From Comamonas sp. lk (lineage in GTDB: Bacteria > Pseudomonadota > Gammaproteobacteria > Burkholderiales > Burkholderiaceae_C), in assembly GCA_945898105.1 (NCBI GenBank), contig CAMDHL010000033.1, positions 1-13,454 of the forward strand: a stretch of DNA of 13,454 nucleotides, given 5' to 3'. The notes beneath the pieces are model-generated. The model did not search any database. It had not been told where the DNA came from and saw only the letters and a program-made list of their open reading frames with translations. The position numbers and the translations under genes were made by a program. Shown here in pieces: positions 1 through 8,173 of this stretch; position 1 is the stretch's first letter; every line of letters begins with the position of its first letter.

Positions 1-1850
<1,850 letters not shown>

Positions 1851-1857
1851 GGGAACC

Positions 1858-1886
1858 AATTTATCCCCACTTTCGAGAAATGTCAA
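1858..1886 (-). promoter_or_regulatory. Predicted sigma70-type promoter of bchFN
   Basis: Reading the minus strand, TTGACA (1886-1881) is a perfect -35 box. After a 17-base spacer comes TAAATT (1863-1858), four of six matches to the -10 consensus. Only GGTTCCC separates it from the bchF ATG at 1850, so transcription would begin at or next to the start codon. The -35 box lies inside the paired PpsR-like half sites at 1881-1914, as expected for repression by occlusion. The prediction rests on sequence alone. Confidence 0.55.
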
Positions 1887-1914
1887 CTTTTTGTTACGTC
1901 ATACAAATCTGACA
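1881..1914. promoter_or_regulatory. Paired near-consensus PpsR/CrtJ boxes over the bchF -35
   Basis: The PpsR/CrtJ operator is TGT-N12-ACA. Two overlapping near-matches lie here: TGT-N12-ACG at 1881-1898 and CGT-N12-ACA at 1897-1914, each with five of six fixed bases. They share a central ACGT, and the outer arms TGTCA and TGACA make the 34-bp block an imperfect inverted repeat. PpsR/CrtJ is known to bind paired sites cooperatively, and this pair covers the bchF -35 box. The assignment is an inference because neither half is perfect. Confidence 0.5.
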
Positions 1915-1921
1915 CTCAAAT

Positions 1922-1946
1922 AATCCCGACTGTTTTTATCGGGATT
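1922..1946. other. Perfect 8-bp inverted repeat between divergent promoters
   Basis: AATCCCGA (1922-1929) and TCGGGATT (1939-1946) are exact reverse complements separated by 9 T-rich bases. The repeat lies between the predicted bchF and aerR promoters. It could be an operator for an unidentified regulator, or a hairpin that blocks read-through between the divergent units. I see no clear T-run typical of an intrinsic terminator immediately after either side. Confidence 0.45.
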
Positions 1947-1956
1947 TAAATATTCT

Positions 1957-1985
1957 TTGACCTGAATCACTTTGGAGCGTAAAAC
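1957..1985 (+). promoter_or_regulatory. Predicted sigma70-type promoter of aerR-ppsR
   Basis: TTGACC (1957-1962, five of six) and TAAAAC (1980-1985, four of six) are separated by exactly 17 bases. The same -10 hexamer and spacing recur at bchG. The message would carry a leader of about 135 bases before the aerR GTG. A second TTGACA at 1990 has no convincing -10 at 17 bases, so I prefer this pair. Confidence 0.45.
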
Positions 1986-1989
1986 GGAG

Positions 1990-2009
1990 TTGACATTTGG
2001 AAAAGTCAA
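1990..2009. promoter_or_regulatory. Palindrome TTGAC-N10-GTCAA just downstream of the predicted aerR promoter
   Basis: TTGAC (1990-1994) and GTCAA (2005-2009) are perfect inverted arms around an AT-rich 10-base centre. The site overlaps or lies just past the predicted transcription start of aerR, a typical repressor position. The arms resemble the bchG inverted repeat (TTGACAC / GTGTCAA) but with wider spacing. It does not match TGT-N12-ACA, so the binding protein is unknown. Confidence 0.4.
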
Positions 2010-2129
2010 TTGGTTTGTTCATCGGTCTGCGCTTAGCGCCGCCAAATAGAGCAAAGGTGTTTTTTCCTGCTCTTCAGGGGTATTCTTAATAATTAGACGA
2101 GACAATTCCTTTGACTAAGGAGAAAAAAC

Positions 2130-3056
2130 GTGGGTTCATCCAAACGGAGCACCTTTGTAAGCGACGCAGGTTTTAGCGACGGCAGAGAGGCCGAAGGCTG
2201 GCAAGGCGCCCAGGGCGCGGCCAATGGCAGTTATGCAGGTCGTCACGAGGCGTCTCCAGAACTGAACGGCTCAGACCATACGGTGGCGTTGCTGGCGCAG
2301 GCGATTCAGCATGAAATCATCCCCCGCCTGATGCTTGCACACCGCACCCCCATTGAGTGCGATTTGCCACCGGAGGTTGCCAAGGTGGCAGTAAGCGCTG
2401 AGGAAGTGGCCGCTTTCGGGCAGTTAATCCTGACACGCGGCGAGGATCAGGCCTTAGCCTGTATCACCCGCATGCGTGCCGCCGGTGCACCCATTGAGGC
2501 GATTTACCTCGATTTGCTGGCGCCGGTTGCGCGCTACCTGGGCGAACTCTGGGAAGAAGATTTATGTGATTTCACGGACGTCACGCTGGGCTTAGGTCAC
2601 CTGCAAAAAATGCTTCGCGACTTGAATAAAGAAGCCGAACAGTCCAGGAATCTCAAATCCAACGGTTTGAGTATTTTGCTGGTACCAACCCCTGGCGAGC
2701 AACATACTTTTGGGCTTGCCATGGTCGCAGAACTATTTCGCAAGCAGGGCTGGGATGTGTTGGGCGGGCCCTACGATCTGGGTGATTCACCCCAAGTACT
2801 GACAGGGCATCGCGCCTTCGATGTGGTCGGATTTTCACTCGCGACCTTAGCCAATTTAGACAATCTGCGAAAGACTATCCTAGAAGTTCGTAAGGCCTCT
2901 AAAAACAAAGGGGTGTGCATAATGGTGGGAGGCCCACTGTTCTCCGCCCACCCGGAATATGTCACGACCGTAGGTGCCGACCTAGTGGCCGGCGATGCCC
3001 AAGAAGCACCCTCAATGGTGCGTTTACACCTGGCCAGCAGCGGCACCCTGCAATAA
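2130..3056 (+). CDS. aerR: B12-binding photosynthesis regulator AerR/PpaA
   Basis: AerR/PpaA proteins bind cobalamin and counteract the repressor PpsR/CrtJ, linking light and B12 status to photosynthesis gene expression. The 308-residue product has a variable Gly/Ser-rich N-terminus (1-50). A helical cap-like domain follows at about 90-165, with APVARYLGELWEEDLCDFTD centred on Trp141. The C-terminal B12-binding Rossmann domain is at about 178-303: GEQHTFG with His192 as the likely lower-axial cobalt ligand, VVGFS at 232-236, and VGGPLF at 266-271. There is no DNA-binding domain, as expected for this family. I chose GTG at 2130 because TAAGGAG ends 7 bases upstream and no in-frame ATG gives a full-length protein. 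It lies 31 bases before ppsR, so the pair is probably co-transcribed. PpaA and AerR are names for the same family. Confidence 0.9.
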   Translation: MGSSKRSTFVSDAGFSDGREAEGWQGAQGAANGSYAGRHEASPELNGSDHTVALLAQAIQHEIIPRLMLAHRTPIECDLPPEVAKVAVSAEEVAAFGQLILTRGEDQALACITRMRAAGAPIEAIYLDLLAPVARYLGELWEEDLCDFTDVTLGLGHLQKMLRDLNKEAEQSRNLKSNGLSILLVPTPGEQHTFGLAMVAELFRKQGWDVLGGPYDLGDSPQVLTGHRAFDVVGFSLATLANLDNLRKTILEVRKASKNKGVCIMVGGPLFSAHPEYVTTVGADLVAGDAQEAPSMVRLHLASSGTLQ

Positions 3057-3087
3057 AACTGCATCCCAATAGAACCATGGAACCCCT

Positions 3088-4554
3088 ATGACCCAACCCC
3101 TCGAAACTGCGCCGACTCAGCAAGCGGGGCGTTTTGATCAAGCCCAGCGTTATTTTGATCGTCTGGACGCCGACACGGTCTCCCGACTGATCACTGCGGC
3201 GGCCGATGTGGTCTTAGTGATGGATGCCGATGGCGTGATTCAAGATGCGGCCTTCGGCAATGATGAATTGCTCAGCCACGGTTATTCGCATTGGATGGGC
3301 AAGCCCTGGAACCAAACCGTCAGCGAAGAGAGCAAGCCCAAAGTGGCCTCCATGCTACGTGATCTCGGAACAGGCAAGGGTGCCAGATGGCGCCATTTGA
3401 ACCAGCAGGCCAACGACGGCACCGACATACCGCTTTCTTATTCGCTAATCCAGGTGCCACCCGGGCCCGGAAATAACCCTGCGCACGCCATCGCTTTCGG
3501 ACGCGATCTGCGGCCGCAGGCTGCCTTGCAGCAAAAATTGGTGGCGGCGCAGCGCTCCATGGAGCGCGATTACTGGCAGCTCAAACATGTCGAGACTCGG
3601 TACCGATTGTTGTTCCAGGTCTCCTCTGAGGCCCTGCTGATTTTGGACGCGAACACCGAAAAGCTAGAAGACAGTAACCCCGCCGCGCAAACGCTTTTTG
3701 GCGAGGCGCTTGGAAAATCAGGTTGGAGCCTGGCAAACAGTCTGGATAAGCGCAGCAGCACCGCGCTAAGCCAGGTTTTGTCCGGCTTACGCGCCAGTGG
3801 GCAGTCGGAACCTTTGGACATTCGTCTGGTGCCCAGCAATACCGAACTAAGTGTCTCCGTATCGCTGTTTAGGCAGGAGCAGTCGGCGCATTTCCTGTTA
3901 CGCATTAGTCCTAAAAACCGTTTGGCGGACTCCACGGTGAACGCTAATGCCAAACAAGTGCTCACCGATGTCATGGAGAGTGCGCCTGACGCCTTTGTGG
4001 TGACCGATTTGAGCGGCAATGTGCTCACGGCGAATCGCGCATTTTTACAACTGGCACAAGTGAGTAATGAAGCGCTGGTGCGCGGCGAATCCCTGGAGCG
4101 CTGGCTCGGGCGTGCCGGTGTGGATTTGAGTGTCCTGATTTCCAATTTGCGCCAGCGCGATGTGGTGCGCCTGTTTGCCACCCGCATGCGTGGCGACTAC
4201 GGCTCCACCACAGATGTGGAAATCTCGGCGGTGGCCGTCACCACCGGCGAGCAGCGCTGCCTGGGCTTTACCATCCGCGACGTCGGCCTGCGTTTGAATA
4301 ACGAGACCAAGCCGGGCCGCGAACTGCCGCGCTCTACCGGCCAAATGACCGAACTGGTAGGCCGTGTCCCACTAAAAGACATCGTGCGCGAGACCACTGA
4401 CCTGATTGAGCAGTTGTGCATCGAAGCGGCTCTGGAACTGACGGGCGACAACCGCGCATCAGCGGCTGAAATGCTGGGCCTCTCGCGCCAAAGTCTGTAC
4501 GTAAAGTTGCGCCGCTTTGGCATGGGCGACCCTGGGGCAGAGAGCGAAAGCTAA
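3088..4554 (+). CDS. ppsR: Photosynthesis repressor PpsR/CrtJ (PAS domains plus FIS-type HTH)
   Basis: PpsR represses bch, crt and light-harvesting genes by binding TGT-N12-ACA when oxygen is high. The 488 residues fit the family. An N-terminal PAS domain covers about 30-140 (AADVVLVMDADGVIQDAAFG). A glutamine-rich helix at 143-170 joins it to a PAS domain at about 172-275, and a third PAS follows at about 288-400 (SAPDAFVVTDLSGNVLTANRAF in two overlapping pieces 298-319). A FIS-type helix-turn-helix occupies about 440-478, with ASAAEMLGLSRQSLYVKLRR as the recognition part. Only two cysteines are present, Cys391 and Cys444; Cys444 sits at the HTH edge, like the redox Cys420/424 of Rhodobacter. 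The other Rhodobacter redox cysteine (249/251) has no counterpart. The ATG at 3088 lacks a strong Shine-Dalgarno sequence. A hairpin and a PpsR box follow the gene. Confidence 0.95.
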   Translation: MTQPLETAPTQQAGRFDQAQRYFDRLDADTVSRLITAAADVVLVMDADGVIQDAAFGNDELLSHGYSHWMGKPWNQTVSEESKPKVASMLRDLGTGKGARWRHLNQQANDGTDIPLSYSLIQVPPGPGNNPAHAIAFGRDLRPQAALQQKLVAAQRSMERDYWQLKHVETRYRLLFQVSSEALLILDANTEKLEDSNPAAQTLFGEALGKSGWSLANSLDKRSSTALSQVLSGLRASGQSEPLDIRLVPSNTELSVSVSLFRQEQSAHFLLRISPKNRLADSTVNANAKQVLTDVMESAPDAFVVTDLSGNVLTANRAFLQLAQVSNEALVRGESLERWLGRAGVDLSVLISNLRQRDVVRLFATRMRGDYGSTTDVEISAVAVTTGEQRCLGFTIRDVGLRLNNETKPGRELPRSTGQMTELVGRVPLKDIVRETTDLIEQLCIEAALELTGDNRASAAEMLGLSRQSLYVKLRRFGMGDPGAESES

Positions 4555-4564
4555 AACGGTTGCG

Positions 4565-4585
4565 GTGCCTGCGCAACGCAGGCAC
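4565..4585 (+). terminator. Hairpin after ppsR (possible terminator without U-tract)
   Basis: GTGCCTGCG (4565-4573) and CGCAGGCAC (4577-4585) form a perfect 9-bp stem with a 3-base loop, 10 bases after the ppsR stop. It sits between ppsR and the bchG promoter, where a terminator would make sense. The bases after it (TAGGGGG) are not a U-tract, so it may instead protect the mRNA 3' end or act only partly. Confidence 0.5.
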
Positions 4586-4605
4586 TAGGGGGAAACCATA
4601 AGAAG

Positions 4606-4623
4606 TGTAAATTTATCTTGACA
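4606..4623. promoter_or_regulatory. Perfect PpsR/CrtJ operator box upstream of bchG
   Basis: TGT (4606-4608), exactly 12 bases, then ACA (4621-4623) match TGT-N12-ACA fully. The site extends symmetrically to GTGT-N12-ACAC, with an AT-rich centre as is usual. It overlaps the -35 hexamer of the predicted bchG promoter, so PpsR from the gene just upstream would block RNA polymerase here. Confidence 0.75.
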
Positions 4624-4646
4624 CTCCAATGTGTCAAGGGTAAAAC
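4618..4646 (+). promoter_or_regulatory. Predicted bchG promoter with a 20-bp inverted repeat on its -35
   Basis: TTGACA (4618-4623) is a perfect -35 box. After 17 bases comes TAAAAC (4641-4646), four of six for the -10. The -35 is also the left arm of the inverted repeat TTGACACTCCAATGTGTCAA (4618-4637), which has 7-bp perfect arms. This repeat and the overlapping PpsR box share the ACAC element. The -10 ends 8 bases before the bchG ATG. Confidence 0.6.
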
Positions 4647-4654
4647 CTTCGGGC

Positions 4655-5542
4655 ATGGCACTGCCCCAAATTTCTGCAATTACCGAGCTATTTAAGCCCA
4701 TCACTTGGTTTCCGCCAATGTGGGCTTTCGCCTGCGGCGTGGTGGCATCGGGCGTACCCATGGACGGTAAATGGCTACTGGCCATCATTGGCGTGGCGCT
4801 CGCCGGGCCCTTTGTCTGCGCCACCAGCCAGGCGGTGAACGACTGGTTTGACCGCCATGTGGACGCCATCAACGAGCCACAGCGCCCTATCCCTTCCGGA
4901 CGCATGCCCGGGCGCTGGGGTTTGTACATCGCCATTATCTGGACGCTGGTGTCCTTGGCGGTAGCCAGCCTATTGGGGCCTTGGGGTTTTGGCGCTGCCG
5001 TCGTCGGCCTGCTGCTGGCTTGGGCCTATAGCGCGCCGCCCTTGCGCCTAAAGGAAAACGGCTGGTGGGGCAATGCCGCCTGCGGCATCAGCTACGAAGG
5101 TATTGCCTGGACCACCGGCGCCGCCGTGATGGCCGGCGGCCAAATGCCCGATCCCCGATCCCTCTGGCTGGCTTTGCTCTACAGCATGGGCACCCACGGC
5201 ATCATGACACTCAACGATTTCAAAGCCGTTGCCGGTGACCGCGCCATGGGCGTGCGCTCGCTGCCGGTGCAGTTAGGCGAGCAGCGCGCGGCCAACGTGG
5301 CTTGCTGGTTCATGGCATTGCCGCAATTGCTGGTCATCATTCTTTTGTTCGCGTGGGGCCAGCCTGGGCGCGGGCTGGCCGTGGCAGCACTGCTGGGAAT
5401 TCAAGTCTTGATGATGGATTATTTTTTGACACGCGTGAGTCAAAGAGCGCTTTGGTACAGCGGCTTTGGTGTCCCGTTTTTTGTGGCTGGAATGATGGTG
5501 AGCGCATTTGCTTTGCGCGCCTTGATTCAGGCAGCCACATGA
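4655..5542 (+). CDS. bchG: Bacteriochlorophyll synthase BchG (bacteriochlorophyllide prenyltransferase)
   Basis: BchG joins geranylgeranyl (or phytyl) diphosphate to bacteriochlorophyllide a in the membrane, giving esterified bacteriochlorophyll. It belongs to the UbiA prenyltransferase superfamily. The 295-residue product opens with ELFKPITWFPPMWAFACGVV, close to other BchG proteins. It carries the first Asp-rich diphosphate-binding motif NDWFDRHVDAINEPQRPIPSG in parts (NDWFDRHVD 62-70, then NEPQRPIPSG 73-82) and the second, NDFKAVAGDRAMG, at 187-199. The rest is a series of hydrophobic helices. I chose ATG 4655 because it gives the usual BchG N-terminus. An in-frame GTG at 4631 lies inside the operator and ahead of the predicted -10. 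In Rhodobacter an MFS gene (orf428/bch2) separates bchG and bchP; it is missing here. Confidence 0.94.
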   Translation: MALPQISAITELFKPITWFPPMWAFACGVVASGVPMDGKWLLAIIGVALAGPFVCATSQAVNDWFDRHVDAINEPQRPIPSGRMPGRWGLYIAIIWTLVSLAVASLLGPWGFGAAVVGLLLAWAYSAPPLRLKENGWWGNAACGISYEGIAWTTGAAVMAGGQMPDPRSLWLALLYSMGTHGIMTLNDFKAVAGDRAMGVRSLPVQLGEQRAANVACWFMALPQLLVIILLFAWGQPGRGLAVAALLGIQVLMMDYFLTRVSQRALWYSGFGVPFFVAGMMVSAFALRALIQAAT

Positions 5543-5643
5543 AGGGGCGGCACGCGCGATTTTGGACGCAGGGGGCAGCGATACACCAGCACGCGCTGAA
5601 CGCGCGGCACAGGCTTTTGGGCTTTGCACAAGCAAGGAGTTAA
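5539..5643 (+). CDS. Possible 34-residue ORF bridging bchG and bchP
   Basis: An ATG overlapping the bchG stop (ATGA) opens a 34-codon frame that ends with TAA 4 bases before the bchP ATG. Its TAA overlaps nothing essential, but its last codons contain the bchP Shine-Dalgarno sequence AAGGAG (5634-5639). The product is basic, rich in His, Arg and Ala, with no hydrophobic segment and no family I recognise. It may be only a translated spacer that couples bchG and bchP translation. It could also be chance, as GC-rich DNA easily gives open frames of this size. Confidence 0.2.
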   Translation: MKGRHARFWTQGAAIHQHALNARHRLLGFAQARS

Positions 5644-5647
5644 TGCA

Positions 5648-6856
5648 ATGGAAACGACAGAAACTTTTGATGTAGTAGTGGTGGGCGGTGGACCGGCCGG
5701 CGCCACGGCAGCGCATACGCTTGCGCAACGTGGGCATTCAGTGCTCTTACTGGACCGTGCTGGTCGCATAAAACCATGCGGTGGCGCGATACCGCCGCGC
5801 TTGATCAAGGACTACGCCATACCCGACAATTTACTGGTCGCCAAGGCGCGGTCAGCACGCATGATTGCGCCTAGTGATCACAAAGTGGACATCCCGATCG
5901 ACAACGGTTTTGTTGGCATGGTGGACCGCGCAGAATTTGACGAATGGTTACGCGAACGTGCAGCCAGTGCGGGCGCGGTGCGCCGTATCGGCACCTTTGA
6001 CAAACTCAGCCGCGATGCCGATGGTGTAAGCGTGGTGCACTACCAGGCGCGCGAGCGCTCGCAGCGCGGCGAAGGTACGCCAGCGCGCGTGCGGGCCCGC
6101 ACCATCATCGGGGCCGACGGCGCCAAGTCGCAAGTGGCGCGACAGGCCGGCGTGGACGGCGCAAAAGACACGCAATATGTGTTCGCATACCACGAGATCG
6201 TCAGAGCACCGGCCGTCAAGCCCCCGGGCTACGACGGCACACGCTGCGATGTGTATTACCAGGGTCAGCTCTCGCCTGATTTTTACGGCTGGGTGTTCCC
6301 GCACGGCGACACCTTGAGCATTGGCACTGGCAGCGCGGACAAAGGTTTTTCCTTGCGTAATGCGGTGGGCTTGTTGCGCGATGCCTCGGGCCTCGGCCAA
6401 GCTGAGGTGTTACGCCGCGAGGGCGCACCCCTGCCGATGAAGCCTCTAAAACGCTGGGACAACGGGCGCGATGTGGTGCTGGCCGGTGATGCAGCAGGCG
6501 TGGTGGCACCGGCCTCCGGAGAAGGTATTTACTACGCCATGTACGGCGGTGAACTAGCGGCGTATGCGGTAGAAAAACTACTGCATACCGGCGAGGTGAA
6601 AAGCTTGCGATTGGCACGCAAACAATTCATGCAGGCACACCGCACGGTGTTTACCGTGCTGGGCATCATGCAATGGTTTTGGTATAGCAGTGAAAAGCGG
6701 CGCGAGCGCTTCGTCAAAATTTGTGAAGACCGCGATGTGCAGCAGCTCACTTTTGAGTCGTATATGAACAAGCAACTGGTGCGTAAAAAACCCATGGCGC
6801 ATGTGCGTATCTTTTTCAAGGATATGGCGCACTTACTCGGTTTGGCCAAAGTGTGA
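5648..6856 (+). CDS. bchP: Geranylgeranyl reductase BchP
   Basis: BchP is a flavoprotein that reduces three double bonds of the geranylgeranyl tail to the phytyl tail of bacteriochlorophyll. The 402-residue product begins with the dinucleotide-binding fold DVVVVGGGPAGATAAHTLAQ, with Gly13, Gly15 and Gly18 and the ribose-binding acidic Asp36. The family motif IKPCGGAIPPRLI with Cys44 comes next. The second FAD motif is DVVLAGDAAGVVAPASGEGI, and YYAMYGGELAAYA follows it. I chose ATG 5648 because AAGGAG (5634-5639) lies 8 bases upstream; an in-frame TTG at 5624 lies upstream of that site. The stop overlaps the next gene as GTGA. In Rhodobacter capsulatus idi follows bchP; here a small membrane protein does. 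Confidence 0.95.
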   Translation: METTETFDVVVVGGGPAGATAAHTLAQRGHSVLLLDRAGRIKPCGGAIPPRLIKDYAIPDNLLVAKARSARMIAPSDHKVDIPIDNGFVGMVDRAEFDEWLRERAASAGAVRRIGTFDKLSRDADGVSVVHYQARERSQRGEGTPARVRARTIIGADGAKSQVARQAGVDGAKDTQYVFAYHEIVRAPAVKPPGYDGTRCDVYYQGQLSPDFYGWVFPHGDTLSIGTGSADKGFSLRNAVGLLRDASGLGQAEVLRREGAPLPMKPLKRWDNGRDVVLAGDAAGVVAPASGEGIYYAMYGGELAAYAVEKLLHTGEVKSLRLARKQFMQAHRTVFTVLGIMQWFWYSSEKRRERFVKICEDRDVQQLTFESYMNKQLVRKKPMAHVRIFFKDMAHLLGLAKV

Positions 6857-7131
6857 ACCTGGAGCAGTTCTACCAGGGCCCGCTGGTGGTGGATATTGCC
6901 ATCGCCTTCATTACCCTGGAAACCCTGTTGCTCTGGGCCTTGCACAAAATCAGCGGACGCGGACTTGCCCTAGCTGATTACCTGCTGACCGTTCTTTCCG
7001 GGGCCTGCTTGATGCTGGCACTGCGCTGCGCCCTTACCCCAGACGGCTGGCCGGGTATGGCGCTATTTTTAATCGCCGCAGGACTGGCACACGGCGCAGA
7101 CTTACGTGCCCGCTGGCGCAACAAGGCCTGA
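6853..7131 (+). CDS. Small three-helix membrane protein of unknown function, coupled to bchP
   Basis: The 92-residue product starts at GTG 6853, overlapping the bchP stop as GTGA, so it is probably translated with bchP. It has three hydrophobic segments: about 11-30 (LVVDIAIAFITLETLLLWAL), 40-60 (ADYLLTVLSGACLMLALRC) and 66-79. They are followed by a polar, basic tail with GLAHGADLRARW near the C-terminus. I do not recognise the family. Clean membrane topology and operon position argue that it is real; a role in pigment synthesis or membrane assembly is possible but unproven. Its last 30 bases overlap the 3' end of cbbR on the other strand, so it marks the exact edge of the photosynthesis cluster. 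Confidence 0.75.
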   Translation: MNLEQFYQGPLVVDIAIAFITLETLLLWALHKISGRGLALADYLLTVLSGACLMLALRCALTPDGWPGMALFLIAAGLAHGADLRARWRNKA

Positions 7132-8070
7132 ATCAAGCGGCCCCAGGTTGATGTGGCGCGCAAACTGCTGCGCTAGATGGTCTTCGCCGTGCTCAAGGAC
7201 AAAATAGCGAAAGGCCTCCGCTGCGGGCGATAGCAACTTGGATAGCATGTGCACCACATTCCAGGCGCGCACGACTGGCGCACCTTCAACGTCCAGCACC
7301 GCGATAAGCCGGTTATCTAACTCCAAACCTAGCGTATGCAGCGATAGAAAACTCAGGCCCATTCCGGCCATCACCGCCTGTTTAATAGTCTCATTGCTGG
7401 CCATTTCCATACTCACGCGCGGCTCGACGCGGGCGTTTTCTAAAAACCGCTCCATGGCGGCGCGGGTGCCCGAGCCGGGTTCACGCAAGATGAAAGGCTG
7501 GGCTTGCAGATCGCTCGGTGAAATAGTTTCGCCGCGCGCCAGCGGATGGTCCACCGGCGCGACAAACACATGCGGGTGCGCGGCGAAGGGTTCGGCCCGC
7601 GTCGCCATTTCGGTAGGCGGCCGACCCATGATGGCAATGTCCACCTCATTGGCATAAAGCATCTTCACCAGCTGCTCGCGGTTACCCACCACCAACTTGA
7701 TGTCCACGCCTTGGTGCTCATTGCGAAAGCGCGCCAACAAATGCGGCAAAAAATACTTGGCTGTACTGACCATGCCAATCGTAAGCAAACCCACTTCCAG
7801 CTTTTGCAGGCGCGCCGCAGCGTCCTCGGCGTCTTTCAGGGTGGCCAGCATCTTGCGGGCATAGACCAGCATGTATTCGCCCACCGTGGTCAGCGTCACG
7901 GTGCGGCCACTGCGGTCAAACAAGGGCATGCCAATATGCTTTTCCAGCTCGCGAACCTGCATGGTCACGGCTGGAGGCGTGAGGTTCAGGGTTTGTGCGG
8001 CGCGGACAAAGCTCAGGTGGCGGGCCACCTCGCTGAACACGCGCAATTGGCGGAAGGTTGCGTTTTTCAT
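7102..8070 (-). CDS. cbbR: LysR-type Calvin-cycle regulator CbbR
   Basis: CbbR activates the cbb operon in response to metabolites such as RuBP or NADPH. The 322-residue product has a LysR winged HTH at about 5-65: FRQLRVFSEVARHLSFVRAA, then LNLTPPAVTMQVRELEKHIG, then LFDRSGRTVTLTTVGEYML. An effector-binding domain follows at about 90-300, with LLTIGMVSTAKYFLPHLLARF, VGNREQLVKML and AIMGRPP, phrases typical of CbbR. It is divergent from the aminotransferase and cbb genes, the standard CbbR arrangement. The start ATG lies at the edge of the palindrome that is probably its own operator, which suggests autoregulation. The 3' end overlaps the convergent membrane-protein gene by 30 bases, and I see no terminator between them. 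Confidence 0.95.
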   Translation of the reverse strand: MKNATFRQLRVFSEVARHLSFVRAAQTLNLTPPAVTMQVRELEKHIGMPLFDRSGRTVTLTTVGEYMLVYARKMLATLKDAEDAAARLQKLEVGLLTIGMVSTAKYFLPHLLARFRNEHQGVDIKLVVGNREQLVKMLYANEVDIAIMGRPPTEMATRAEPFAAHPHVFVAPVDHPLARGETISPSDLQAQPFILREPGSGTRAAMERFLENARVEPRVSMEMASNETIKQAVMAGMGLSFLSLHTLGLELDNRLIAVLDVEGAPVVRAWNVVHMLSKLLSPAAEAFRYFVLEHGEDHLAQQFARHINLGPLDSGLVAPAGT

Positions 8071-8115
8071 TCAGTAATAGCTTAACTGGAAACAAAAAAT
8101 ATATGAATTTACTTT
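8070..8115. repeat. Copy 1 of duplicated CbbR-type control segment (cbbR / aminotransferase promoter region)
   Basis: A 46-bp segment 41/46 identical to 9801-9846. It begins with TTCAGT-N9-ACTGGA (8070-8090), a LysR-type inverted repeat with one mismatch. The tract CAAAAAATATATGAATTT and TTTACT follow. Nineteen bases from the end of the repeat, both copies share GCTTTTACA (8126-8134 here). A weak promoter, TTTACT (8108-8113), 16 bases, TTACAG, could drive the aminotransferase gene. The palindrome touches the cbbR start codon. Confidence 0.75.
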
Positions 8116-8173
8116 CTAATCACGGGCTTTTACAGTGCACTTCCTAAACCCCTCCCACCGAAAGGATACTGCA

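Noticed and set aside
1851..1886. TTG start at 1886 giving a BchF 12 residues longer
   Set aside because: The TTG is the beginning of a perfect TTGACA -35 box with a -10 at correct spacing, and BchF proteins normally begin close to PLYTPEER, so ATG 1850 is better.
2011..2129. A perfect PpsR box in the aerR leader
   Set aside because: I checked each TGT there and none has ACA after 12 bases.
4631..4654. GTG start at 4631 for bchG
   Set aside because: It falls inside the operator and upstream of the predicted -10 box, has no ribosome-binding site, and the extra residues do not look like BchG.
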